From Pseudomonadota bacterium (GTDB lineage: Bacteria > Pseudomonadota > Alphaproteobacteria > Rickettsiales > UBA6187), in NCBI GenBank assembly GCA_027620075.1, contig JAQCEY010000002.1:40358-104357 (forward strand): 64,000 bases of DNA, read 5' to 3'. The translations under genes were made by a program, and so were the position numbers. Each line of letters begins with the position of its first letter. The first letter of the stretch is position 1. Under the pieces are notes generated by a model that saw nothing but the letters and a program-made list of their open reading frames with translations, had not been told where the DNA came from and searched no databases. Positions 8,459 through 16,958 of this stretch are shown here, piece after piece.

Positions 8459-11152
8459 ATGTATAGTGTAAATCAGATTCGTTCCAAATTCCTTGAATTT
8501 TTTAAAAGCAAGGGGCATGAAGTCGTACAGTCCGCACCGCTTGTACCCCATAATGATCCGACCTTGATGTTCACCAATGCGGGCATGGTACCTTTTAAGG
8601 ACGTATTCACACAAAACGAGAAAAGGAATTATGTAAGGGCAACAAGTTCGCAAAAATGCGTAAGGGCGGGCGGCAAGCATAACGACCTTGATAATGTAGG
8701 ATATACAGCACGTCATCATACTTTTTTCGAGATGCTGGGCAATTTCTCATTCGGTGATTATTTTAAGAAAGATGCCATACGCTATGCATGGGAGTTTGTA
8801 ACGGACGAGAAATGGCTTGGCTTGCCAAAGGAAAAACTATCGGTTACCGTCTATCACACCGATGACGAGGCGTTTGCTATATGGAAAGAAGTATCAAACC
8901 TGCCTGATGAAAAAATACTACGTATCCCTACCAATGATAATTTCTGGGCAATGGGCGACACAGGACCTTGCGGACCTTGTTCGGAAATTTTTTACGACCA
9001 TGGAGATTCAATAGAAGGGCAATGGACGCTTGATGAAAACGGCGAGGATATGTTCGGTGACCGCTTTATCGAGATATGGAATCTGGTTTTCATGCAGTAT
9101 GAAAAACTATCAAACGGCGACCAGATTAACCTCCCCGCCCCATCAATTGATACGGGAATGGGCTTAGAGCGTGTTGCCGCTATTTTACAGGGCAAGCATA
9201 ATAATTATGAAATCGATTTATTTGAAAATCTGATAGCTGCAATAAAGGACGCTACAGGCAACAACGATAATGAAAAAATAGCCTCACACAGGGTTATAGC
9301 AGACCATTTGCGTTCGGTTAGTTTTCTGCTGGCAGATGGTGTTATGCCTTCAAATGAGGGGCGTGGCTATGTGCTGCGTCGTATCATGCGTCGTGCTATG
9401 CGTCATGCGAGGAATTTAGGCTGTAAAAATCCTGTTATTTATAAAGTTGTATCCGCACTGGTAAATGAAATGGGAGATGCCTACCCTGAATTAAAACGTG
9501 CCGAGGCTTTAATCACCGAAATAATAAAACTGGAAGAAGAAAAATTCGGTGAAACCCTAGACAGAGGCTTGAAGCTGCTTGATGAGGAAACTAAAGACAT
9601 ATCGGCAGGCGGTATATTATCGGGTGAAGTTGCGTTCAAGTTATATGACACATACGGTTTTCCTTATGACCTGACAGTTGATATTTTGCGTGGACGCAAT
9701 ATTGAAGTTGACGAAGAAGGCTTCAAAAAAGCAATGCAGGAACAAAAAGACCGTGCCAGAGCGGCATGGAAAGGTTCTGGCGAACAGGCAACCGAAGAAA
9801 TATGGTTTGAGATAAAGGAAGAGGCAGGGGCTACCGAATTTGTCGGCTATGAGGCAATAAAGGCACAAGGCAAGGTGGTTGCTATTATTGCCGACGGCAT
9901 GCCTGTGCAAACACTGCATGGGGGTGCGGAAGGCTCGATAATTCTAAACCAGACCCCGTTTTATGGCGAGTCAGGCGGTCAGGAAGGCGATAAGGGCTTT
10001 ATCCGCTCGGATAGCGGTTTTGAAATGCAGATTTCCGATACACAGAAAAAGCTTGGTGCATTGCATGTACATGTAGGAAAGGCATTAAGCAGTGAAATAA
10101 AGGTAGGTGACGTTGTAACCGCTAATGTTGATGAGGAACGCCGCAATAATTTACGTGCCAACCATTCGGCTACCCATATCCTGCATGCGGTATTGCGTGA
10201 GGTGCTGGGCGAGCATGTAACGCAAAAAGGGTCATTAGTGGCTGAGGACAAGTTGCGTTTTGACATATCACACCCTAAAGCCGTAACCAAAGAAGAATTG
10301 CAGCAGGCTGAAGATAAGGTAAATGAAATAATCAGACAGGATTCAGCGGTCATGACACGTGTTATGGAGCCTGAAGCCGCTATAAAAGCCGGTGCTATGG
10401 CATTATTCGGCGAGAAATACGGTGATGAGGTGCGTGTTGTAAATATGGGTCTTAACGCTGGTGGGGATTATTCCGTAGAGCTGTGTGGCGGAACCCATGT
10501 AAGACGCACATCGGATATCAAAGAGTTCAAGATAGTTTCAGAGTCGGCAATTGCGGCAGGAATACGTAGGATAGAGGCAATCACAGGCGATGCCGTAAAG
10601 GCATATGAGGCACAGCAGGACGAAAAGAAGCAACGGCAGATAGATGCTTACAAAACTGAAATAACCGCATTACAGGAAGAAGCAGCCTCCTTAGGCGAAA
10701 AGTCGGAGGTTAATGCCGATTCACTACAATCTGATGATGATTTCCGTGATGCTATAAAGGGCTTGAAAAAGCAGATATCAAATCTCCGTCAAAAGGCTGC
10801 TATGAGCGGTACGGTGGAAAAAGAGGAAATAAACGGCATTGCGTTCATCGGTAAAAATTTCGGTGATGTTTCGCCAAAAGACTTGCGTGATTTAGTCGGC
10901 AACTTACAACAACAGATTGGTTCGGGCGTAGTTGCTGCGACATCTTCCTTTGAAGGCAAAGGCTCACTGATTATTGCGGTAAGTGACGACCTGACTTCAA
11001 AGGTAAATGCTGTGGAATTAGTGCGTGCCTCCGCCGATATTCTGGGTGCTAAGGGTGGCGGAGGCAAGCCTAATTTTGCACAAACAGGCGGAACTAACGG
11101 TGATAAGGTTGAAGAAGCTATTGCCAAGATAAGGGAAACCTTGGCAGCTTAA
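8459..11152 (+). CDS. alaS: alanyl-tRNA synthetase
   Basis: 897 residues. The class II catalytic core is at the N-terminus (Thr-Asn-Ala-Gly-Met-Val-Pro-Phe-Lys, then Arg-Ala-Thr-Ser-Ser-Gln-Lys-Cys-Val-Arg-Ala-Gly-Gly-Lys-His-Asn-Asp). The editing domain has His-Ser-Ala-Thr-His-Ile-Leu-His and Cys-Gly-Gly-Thr-His, and a C-terminal oligomerisation region ends with a Gly-rich segment. It charges tRNA-Ala and clears Ser- and Gly-tRNA-Ala. It stands alone, with purN 134 bases downstream. Confidence 0.98.
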   Translation: MYSVNQIRSKFLEFFKSKGHEVVQSAPLVPHNDPTLMFTNAGMVPFKDVFTQNEKRNYVRATSSQKCVRAGGKHNDLDNVGYTARHHTFFEMLGNFSFGDYFKKDAIRYAWEFVTDEKWLGLPKEKLSVTVYHTDDEAFAIWKEVSNLPDEKILRIPTNDNFWAMGDTGPCGPCSEIFYDHGDSIEGQWTLDENGEDMFGDRFIEIWNLVFMQYEKLSNGDQINLPAPSIDTGMGLERVAAILQGKHNNYEIDLFENLIAAIKDATGNNDNEKIASHRVIADHLRSVSFLLADGVMPSNEGRGYVLRRIMRRAMRHARNLGCKNPVIYKVVSALVNEMGDAYPELKRAEALITEIIKLEEEKFGETLDRGLKLLDEETKDISAGGILSGEVAFKLYDTYGFPYDLTVDILRGRNIEVDEEGFKKAMQEQKDRARAAWKGSGEQATEEIWFEIKEEAGATEFVGYEAIKAQGKVVAIIADGMPVQTLHGGAEGSIILNQTPFYGESGGQEGDKGFIRSDSGFEMQISDTQKKLGALHVHVGKALSSEIKVGDVVTANVDEERRNNLRANHSATHILHAVLREVLGEHVTQKGSLVAEDKLRFDISHPKAVTKEELQQAEDKVNEIIRQDSAVMTRVMEPEAAIKAGAMALFGEKYGDEVRVVNMGLNAGGDYSVELCGGTHVRRTSDIKEFKIVSESAIAAGIRRIEAITGDAVKAYEAQQDEKKQRQIDAYKTEITALQEEAASLGEKSEVNADSLQSDDDFRDAIKGLKKQISNLRQKAAMSGTVEKEEINGIAFIGKNFGDVSPKDLRDLVGNLQQQIGSGVVAATSSFEGKGSLIIAVSDDLTSKVNAVELVRASADILGAKGGGGKPNFAQTGGTNGDKVEEAIAKIRETLAA

Positions 11153-11167
11153 TATTTGTTCTTTTGT

Positions 11168-11210
11168 CATATTGAATTTATAGTAAATTTGAATTTACTA
11201 TATTTAAGCA
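11168..11210. repeat. partial dispersed repeat between alaS and purN
   Basis: TTTTGTCATATTGAATTTAT resembles the start of the TGTCAT hairpin repeat seen at 7725 and 53896. It is followed by TATAGTAAA and its inverse TTTACTATA, forming a short hairpin. Confidence 0.45.
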
Positions 11211-11286
11211 TCTAATTTTAAGCTTAAAAGCCACTGAAAAGGTCTTCTAGGCAGAAGATTCGGGTGACATTAAAAGGAATACAAAA

Positions 11287-11871
11287 ATGCAAAAACTAAA
11301 AACAGCAGTTCTTATATCAGGCAGCGGTACAAACCTTCAGGCTTTGATTGACGCATGCGGCAATAGTGATTTTCCCGCTCAAATAGTATTAGTGCTATCT
11401 AATAAAGCCGATGCATACGGATTAGAACGTGCAAAAAAAGCAGGCATCAAAACCGCCGTTGTAAATCATAAGGATTTTGCCTCCCGTGAGGAATTTGATA
11501 GACAGATGGACAAGGTGATTATTGAATCAGGTGCTAAATTTATCTGCATGGCAGGTTTTATGCGTCTTTTATCAGGCTGGTTTACACAAAAATGGCAGGG
11601 CAAGCTTGTTAATATCCACCCCTCTTTGCTACCTTCTTTTAAAGGTGTTAATGCACAAAAACAGGCGTTAGAATACGGCGTAAAGATTGCAGGCTGTACC
11701 ACTCATTTTGTAACCGAAGAAATGGACGCAGGGCCTATTATCGCACAGGCGGCGGTTAAAGTTGATGAAAATGAAACCGTGGAGAGCCTGACAGCTAAAA
11801 TCCTTGAAAAAGAACATGAAATATACCCCAAGACCTTACGGCTTGTAGCTGAGGGAAAAGCCTCCTTTTAA
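11287..11871 (+). CDS. purN: phosphoribosylglycinamide formyltransferase PurN
   Basis: 194 residues. The N-terminal Ser-Gly-Ser-Gly-Thr-Asn-Leu-Gln-Ala binds the substrate phosphate. The catalytic Asn-Ile-His-Pro-Ser-Leu-Leu-Pro-Ser-Phe-Lys-Gly motif and the Thr-His-Phe-Val...Met-Asp-Ala-Gly-Pro-Ile-Ile motif, with the catalytic Asp, are intact. It transfers a formyl group from 10-formyltetrahydrofolate to GAR in purine synthesis. AAGGA precedes the start. purM, which often neighbours it, is absent here. Confidence 0.96.
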   Translation: MQKLKTAVLISGSGTNLQALIDACGNSDFPAQIVLVLSNKADAYGLERAKKAGIKTAVVNHKDFASREEFDRQMDKVIIESGAKFICMAGFMRLLSGWFTQKWQGKLVNIHPSLLPSFKGVNAQKQALEYGVKIAGCTTHFVTEEMDAGPIIAQAAVKVDENETVESLTAKILEKEHEIYPKTLRLVAEGKASF

Positions 11872-11947
11872 AATATCAAAATAATAGACAAGCGGCACTT
11901 ACTCCTTTAAGGTACAAAAAGATTAATTTTTTAGTGAGGATTTTATT

Positions 11948-12499
11948 ATGCTTTTTAATGACTTTATAATAACAGGTGACAACGATGACGATATCTCTAC
12001 AGGTATCGGTCAGGATTTTATTATAAGCCGTGGCGGTGATGATACTGTAGTTTCAGGAGCCGACAGTGATATGGTGTTGGCAGGTTCGGGTAACGACCGT
12101 ATATTCGGTGAGAACGGTCAGGACTTCCTGTTCGGCGGTACGGGCAATGACGAAGTTAACGGCGGAGAAGGAAATGACTGGTTGTTCGGCGGGGAAGGTG
12201 ACGATCTTCTCATCGGCGGTTTAGGTGCTGATAAAATATCCGGCGGAGAAGGTGTTGACACCTTCAAATACGTATCAACATTTGAATCCAACGGCAGCTT
12301 CTTTGATATAATTTTCGGTTTTGAACAAGGAACGGATATTATAGACCTTTCCGAGCTTGATTTTGACGGAATAAGCAGCTTTGCGGATATTACCGTTGAT
12401 AATCAGGGCGGAACTACGACTATCGCAGGTAACAGCGTGGATTTTTTCGTTCAGTTAAATGGCGGGCATGACCTTACTGCCTCTGATTTTGTATTCTAA
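11948..12499 (+). CDS. small RTX (hemolysin-type calcium-binding repeat) protein
   Basis: 183 residues with a core of about six Gly-Gly-x-Gly-x-Asp-x nonapeptide repeats (residues about 20-105, for example GGEGNDWLFGGEGDDLLIGG). A C-terminal domain of about 70 residues typical of RTX proteins ends in Ala-Ser-Asp-Phe-Val-Phe. There is no Sec signal peptide. RTX repeats bind calcium, and such proteins usually leave the cell through a type I secretion system recognising the C-terminus. No type I ABC transporter or membrane-fusion gene is adjacent. GAGGA precedes the ATG, and a strong terminator follows. Confidence 0.85.
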   Translation: MLFNDFIITGDNDDDISTGIGQDFIISRGGDDTVVSGADSDMVLAGSGNDRIFGENGQDFLFGGTGNDEVNGGEGNDWLFGGEGDDLLIGGLGADKISGGEGVDTFKYVSTFESNGSFFDIIFGFEQGTDIIDLSELDFDGISSFADITVDNQGGTTTIAGNSVDFFVQLNGGHDLTASDFVF

Positions 12500-12507
12500 A
12501 TTACCTT

Positions 12508-12551
12508 GAAAATCCCTTGTTTTAATAAACGATCAGGGGATTTTCTTTTTT
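12508..12551 (+). terminator. intrinsic terminator after the RTX gene
   Basis: GAAAATCCC (12508-12516) pairs perfectly with GGGATTTTC (12537-12545), followed by a T run. It is 9 bases after the stop. Confidence 0.85.
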
Positions 12552-12648
12552 GCGCCTTGCAATTAATTGTTGTATTTTGTGGTGGCTTACTTATATTCTT
12601 ATAGCTTGATTGTTAAATTTATCGTCAATTCAACTATTTCCATTACGC

Positions 12649-14139
12649 ATGAAAAGATCCTTAGCATTTATAATCGTCGGTATAAGTTTATTCTTTACAA
12701 TGTTGCTAATACCTGCACCCGATGCTATAGGAGATACGGGCTGGCGTGTTATCGCCGTTATATCCCTGATGTTGATATGGTGGATAAGCGAAGCCGTACC
12801 TATTGCCATAACCGCATTATTACCTATCGTCCTGTTTCCGGTATTGAAGGTTGTCCCGTTAAATGAAGTCACTGCCAATTACGGTAACCATATTGTTTTC
12901 CTGTTCCTTGGCGGCTTTACCATCGCCCTTGCCATGGAAAAATGGAATCTGCATACAAGGATTGCACTTGCTATAGTCAGAAAAACAGGGACTCACGCCA
13001 ACGGTATAATATTAGGCTTTATGATTGCGACGGCTTTTTTGAGCATGTGGCTTAGTAATACCGCAACTACCGTTATGATGCTACCGATAGCGGCATCTAT
13101 ACTTGCATTGGTAACCAACGGCAAGGCACAAAGCGAGTTGCCTCAATCTACGGCACGTTTTGCGTTATCGCTGGTGCTGGGCATAGCCTTTGCCGCAAAT
13201 ATAGGCGGAACGGCAACATTAACGGGAACTCCGCCAAATGCTATTTTTGCAGCCTTCATGCAAAAACAGTATGATTATACTGTTGAGTACGGCTCGTGGA
13301 TAATGATAGGCCTGCCTTTTGCCGTACTTATGCTGATAGCCTGCTGGTTCGTATTGTGCTTCCTTGTATATCCAAGCCGTATGGGAAATATTGCGGGTGC
13401 AAGTTCAGAGATAGAAAAACGCTATAAGGCTCTCGGTAAGATATCATATAACGAGATAATGGTTCTTGTAGTATTTGTATCTACGGCACTTTTATGGATA
13501 TTTAAGTCTTCCATACTTCCTTTTGCCATAAAGGACGCAGGTATTGCTATAGCTGCATCAATAATATTGTTCTTAATACCGAGGGAAGATAAAAAGGGAT
13601 TTCTGATGCAATGGGGAGGACGACCTGAGAATAACGACATGATAAAAATGCCTTGGAACATATTGCTGTTATTCGGCGGAGGTCTTAGCATAGCCGGTGC
13701 TATGGATAAAAGCGGTCTGGTCAGTGTTATCGGTGAGCAAATATCGTCTTTTGATTCACTGGGCATTTTCGGTATAGTAGTGCTTTGCTTTATAGTAACT
13801 TTATTTATAACGGAAGTTATGAGTAACCTTGCACTTATTACTATATTCCTGCCTGTTCTTGCCGGAATTGCACTGAACTTTGGTGAGAATCCGTTGTTAT
13901 TTGCTATAGGGGCTACTTTAGCCTCTTCATGTGCGTTCATGCTGCCTATGGCAACACCGCCGAACGCTATTGTTTTTGCCAGCGGTTATATAAAAATTGC
14001 CCAGATGGTAAAGGTCGGTACGGTTATGAATATTATATCTATAATACTTATCACCTTACTTTCATACACCTTGATAAGTGCGGTATTTGACATTAAAGCT
14101 AAAACCGTTCCCCAGTGGGCTAAGGTTGTTGAGAAATAG
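12649..14139 (+). CDS. DASS (SLC13) family dicarboxylate/sodium symporter
   Basis: About 496 residues from the ATG at 12649. An upstream in-frame TTG at 12610 is possible but gives a poor N-terminus. About 11-12 hydrophobic helices are present with the two family motifs: Leu-Ser-Asn-Thr-Ala-Thr-Thr in the first half, and Met-Ala-Thr-Pro-Pro-Asn-Ala-Ile-Val-Phe-Ala-Ser-Gly in the second. Members import succinate, malate, citrate or sulfate with sodium. Uptake of C4-dicarboxylates is likely but not provable here. It is monocistronic, between the RTX terminator and a repeat element. Confidence 0.88.
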   Translation: MKRSLAFIIVGISLFFTMLLIPAPDAIGDTGWRVIAVISLMLIWWISEAVPIAITALLPIVLFPVLKVVPLNEVTANYGNHIVFLFLGGFTIALAMEKWNLHTRIALAIVRKTGTHANGIILGFMIATAFLSMWLSNTATTVMMLPIAASILALVTNGKAQSELPQSTARFALSLVLGIAFAANIGGTATLTGTPPNAIFAAFMQKQYDYTVEYGSWIMIGLPFAVLMLIACWFVLCFLVYPSRMGNIAGASSEIEKRYKALGKISYNEIMVLVVFVSTALLWIFKSSILPFAIKDAGIAIAASIILFLIPREDKKGFLMQWGGRPENNDMIKMPWNILLLFGGGLSIAGAMDKSGLVSVIGEQISSFDSLGIFGIVVLCFIVTLFITEVMSNLALITIFLPVLAGIALNFGENPLLFAIGATLASSCAFMLPMATPPNAIVFASGYIKIAQMVKVGTVMNIISIILITLLSYTLISAVFDIKAKTVPQWAKVVEK

Positions 14140-14141
14140 TT

Positions 14142-14290
14142 ACAAGTATCGTAACTAACTTTTCAACAATGCTGTCATCCCCCGAATTTGCGAAGCAAAT
14201 TATAGGGGGATCTTGTTTTAACTTATTCAGATCCCCGAACAAGTCGGGGATGACAACTCTAACTATTGAAAAGTAAAAATACTATACTTG
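14142..14290. repeat. short inverted-repeat element (MITE-like), copy 2
   Basis: The left end CAAGTATCGTAACTAACTTT (14142 onward) reads inverted at the right end as AAAGTAAAAATACTATACTTG up to 14290. Inside, TGTCATCCCCCGAA is inverted as GTCGGGGATGACA, and a second GGGGATC/GATCCCC pair is present, so the whole can fold as a long hairpin. The right end matches the element at 7626-7714. Confidence 0.75.
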
Positions 14291-14321
14291 ACCATCGGAT
14301 GACTTTTATTTCGAGTCAGGC

Positions 14322-14768
14322 TTAATGAATAGGTGTATTACCGTTCCTATCTCTTATTGAAAGAGCCTTGTTGGCATTATCACCCAATACTTCCAGAGCA
14401 TGGGTTAACACTTCGGGGCATGTATGGGAAGCAAGCCGGTGCAGAGCGGTCGATTGTTCACGATTATTTGTATCAGTAAGCTGGAAATCGGCAAGCCCGT
14501 ATTTATCGGCTTCATCAAGTATAAAATTAACCACCTTATTATTGTTGATATTATGGCTGACTATATCCAAAAACGAGCCTTCATATATCTGATTATCGGA
14601 CTCAAAGCGGTTACAGCTAAAAAGCTCTTTTTTCTCATTTTCGGATAATTCACTTATTGTCTGAAGTATTCTTTTACCGGTTATCTTCATATCCGTCAAA
14701 TCCAGCTCCAAAGCACTTATAATTTTCTTAGAAAGTTCTTTGTTACAAGTTTTGTTTTTTTCTCCCAT
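14322..14768 (-). CDS. ankyrin-repeat protein, probably C-terminally truncated
   Basis: 148 residues. The first 75 are helical and unrecognised. From about residue 100, ankyrin-type motifs appear: Ser-Thr-Ala-Leu-His-Arg-Leu-Ala and then Asp-Arg-Asn-Gly-Asn-Thr-Pro-Ile-His. The second is the opening of a new ankyrin repeat, yet the protein stops right there, about 30 bases from repeat element 14142-14290. This suggests loss of the 3' part, perhaps with insertion of the element. A strong purine-rich binding site (AAGGGGGGAG) precedes the ATG. Ankyrin proteins of host-associated alphaproteobacteria often act in host cells, but nothing here proves that. Confidence 0.6.
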   Translation of the reverse strand: MGEKNKTCNKELSKKIISALELDLTDMKITGKRILQTISELSENEKKELFSCNRFESDNQIYEGSFLDIVSHNINNNKVVNFILDEADKYGLADFQLTDTNNREQSTALHRLASHTCPEVLTHALEVLGDNANKALSIRDRNGNTPIH

Positions 14769-14904
14769 TTAACTCCCCCCTTCGGTTATTCAATGCCTTT
14801 TCAAAAAACAATGCTGCTATTACGCCTCATTGTAGTATAATTTTTATTACATTGCAAATTTTATTGGAACGAATTTAGGACGATAATTATAAGTGTTTGA
14901 AAAA

Positions 14905-15561
14905 TCAGGCAACACACTCGGGTATAAGGATGTCGAGTATTAACTCACCATCTTTTGCCAATATATCTATCTCAACATCGGTGAAATTTAGTAAGGTATT
15001 TCGGATGTCTTGAAGGTCTACACCGCCTTCAGATTCATTTATGATTATCTTATGAATATCTATATTGCGGCTTTTAAGGGCATTTATAGCGGTCAGGGTG
15101 TGGCTGATAGTACCAAGATAGCTACCCGTAACCAATATCGCAGGCAGATTAACTTCCTGCATCAGGTCAAGAAATGTTTTTTCCTTGTTTATAGGAACCA
15201 TAACCCCGCCAACGCCTTCTATTATAAGATGCTCCGATAGTGCTTTTGCACTCTTACAAAATTTAACGACCGTATCGAAATTTATCTCCCTACCCTCTTT
15301 TGCCGCTGCCATATCGGGTGAAAGTGGAGCTATAAACCGCCATGGAGATATAGTATCTATATCATCGGGGAAGAACGGTCTTCCCATAGCGGAAAGGATA
15401 CGACAGGTATCCGTTTCTTCATTATAATCTTCCCAACCGCTGATTATAGGTTTAAGACCTAATACACTTATATTTTGGGCAACAAGCCTTTTTATAAGCG
15501 AGCATGTAACATATGTCTTGCCTATATCCGTACCTGTTGCCGTAATAAAATATTGTGTCAT
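14905..15561 (-). CDS. bioD: dethiobiotin synthetase
   Basis: 218 residues. The N-terminal Thr-Ala-Thr-Gly-Thr-Asp-Ile-Gly-Lys-Thr P-loop and the Ile-Glu-Gly-Val-Gly-Gly-Val-Met-Val-Pro motif are those of BioD, which closes the ureido ring of dethiobiotin using ATP and CO2. The ATG shares one base with the secB stop, so the genes are translationally coupled. The next biotin genes, bioA and bioB, lie 46 kb away at the window's end, so the pathway is split. Confidence 0.93.
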   Translation of the reverse strand: MTQYFITATGTDIGKTYVTCSLIKRLVAQNISVLGLKPIISGWEDYNEETDTCRILSAMGRPFFPDDIDTISPWRFIAPLSPDMAAAKEGREINFDTVVKFCKSAKALSEHLIIEGVGGVMVPINKEKTFLDLMQEVNLPAILVTGSYLGTISHTLTAINALKSRNIDIHKIIINESEGGVDLQDIRNTLLNFTDVEIDILAKDGELILDILIPECVA

Positions 15562-16052
15562 TAATTAGCTTTAGATGCGTTTTGCTTATTTTGCTGCATT
15601 TTATGCTGGGTAAACAATGCTCCAAAATCCACAGGGTCAAGCATTAACGGAGGGAAACCGCCGTCACGTGTTGCGTCTGAGATTATTCTACGAGCATAAG
15701 GAAATAGCATTCCAGGGCAATATACCATCAATACCGCCTCTTTTTCTCCTTCAGGCACGTCTACCGAGAATATCCCCGAATAATTAAGCTCTACTACGAA
15801 AAGACCACTATCTTTAACTTTCGCTTTTGCACCCATTATAAGGCTAACCTCAAAGGCATTTCCTTCTATAGCCTGAACCTGAATATCAACCGAAACATCT
15901 ATATTGGGTTTTTCGCCCTTTCCTATCAGGCTCTTAGGGGCATTCGGATTTTCAAAAGACAGGTCTTTTACATATTGTGCGTTAATAATAACCTGCCTGT
16001 TAGGCTGTTGATTATTTGGCTGATTTTCGTTCTTTTGTTCTTTTTTTGTCAT
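15561..16052 (-). CDS. secB: protein-export chaperone SecB
   Basis: 163 residues. The SecB core spans about 22-150, with the characteristic Pro-Gly-Met-Leu-Phe-Pro-Tyr-Ala-Arg segment and a Gly-Gly-Phe-Pro-Pro-Leu-Met-Leu-Asp-Pro-Val-Asp-Phe C-terminal motif. SecB keeps preproteins unfolded and hands them to SecA. The Asn/Gln-rich ends are low-complexity. AAGG precedes the ATG. It is divergent from the Tim44-domain gene, a common alphaproteobacterial arrangement near the origin. Confidence 0.95.
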   Translation of the reverse strand: MTKKEQKNENQPNNQQPNRQVIINAQYVKDLSFENPNAPKSLIGKGEKPNIDVSVDIQVQAIEGNAFEVSLIMGAKAKVKDSGLFVVELNYSGIFSVDVPEGEKEAVLMVYCPGMLFPYARRIISDATRDGGFPPLMLDPVDFGALFTQHKMQQNKQNASKAN

Positions 16053-16208
16053 TAATTTAACCTTTTCTTCATATTTTTAGTTTATAATAAAACTATATAA
16101 ATTTATTGTAATAATAACTATCTTGCAACAGTCTATAATTTGATATAAGATGTAATATAGGGTTTTACGAGGAATTACCAGTTTAAATTAATGTTTTTGG
16201 GAGTGCTA

Positions 16209-16886
16209 ATGGCTTTTGATATAATTTTATTTGCCGCTTTAGCTGTCTATGTAGGAATAAAGCTTTTTAATAGCTTAGGTAATAAAGACTATGACGATCA
16301 GATAAAGCCGAGCAGCCATACTACGGCTAATAACGTTGTTCAGTTCCCTGAGGGACTGAAGCAGCATGTTACTGACGTAAAGTTTGAGGAAGTAACGGAA
16401 AATTACGCCGAATTAGAGAAAAAACACGGCCCTGAGATAGCATCGAATATAAAGAAAATCAGAAGACTAGACCCGTCTTTTACCGAAAGTAGCTTTTTAA
16501 CGGGTGCAAGCAAGGCTTTTGAAATCATATTAGAGGCATTTGCTAACGATGATAAATTAACATTAAGAAAGCTTCTTTCAAAAGATATGTATAATAGCTT
16601 TACCGATGAAATAGAGAACAGGAAGAAAAGCCAAAAAACTTATGAAAACACTCTTGTTTCTATATTGGCTTCCAATATAAAATCTATTGCACTTGAGAGA
16701 AAATACGCAAAAATAGTAGTTGAGATAGTTTCCGAACAAATAAACCTTATCAGGGACAAAAAGGGTGATATTGTTGAAGGGAACCCTTCTACAGTTAACA
16801 AAATCAGCGAGTTATGGACTTTTGCCCGCAACCTTTCATCTTCAAATCCTAACTGGGAACTTGTAGCTACGGGCGATTCTAAATAA
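16209..16886 (+). CDS. Tim44-domain inner-membrane protein
   Basis: 225 residues from the ATG at 16209, preferred over one at 16191 because GGAG lies at the right distance and the hydrophobic segment then begins at residue 3. One N-terminal membrane helix is followed by a linker and the Tim44-like lumenal domain (about 75-220; Phe-Leu-Thr-Gly-Ala-Ser-Lys-Ala-Phe-Glu, then Leu-Trp-Thr-Phe-Ala-Arg near the end). Bacterial Tim44 homologues are relatives of the mitochondrial import protein. Their role, probably membrane-associated protein handling, is not settled. Confidence 0.88.
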   Translation: MAFDIILFAALAVYVGIKLFNSLGNKDYDDQIKPSSHTTANNVVQFPEGLKQHVTDVKFEEVTENYAELEKKHGPEIASNIKKIRRLDPSFTESSFLTGASKAFEIILEAFANDDKLTLRKLLSKDMYNSFTDEIENRKKSQKTYENTLVSILASNIKSIALERKYAKIVVEIVSEQINLIRDKKGDIVEGNPSTVNKISELWTFARNLSSSNPNWELVATGDSK

Positions 16887-16958
16887 TTTTACTTTCCCGA
16901 ATATGCTTAATGTGCTAAATATACACCTATAATCAGGTAAGATATAAGGTATATATTT

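Noticed and set aside
12610-12648. TTG start for the DASS transporter
   Set aside because: It adds a poorly hydrophobic extension without a ribosome binding site; the ATG at 12649 opens directly into the first membrane helix.
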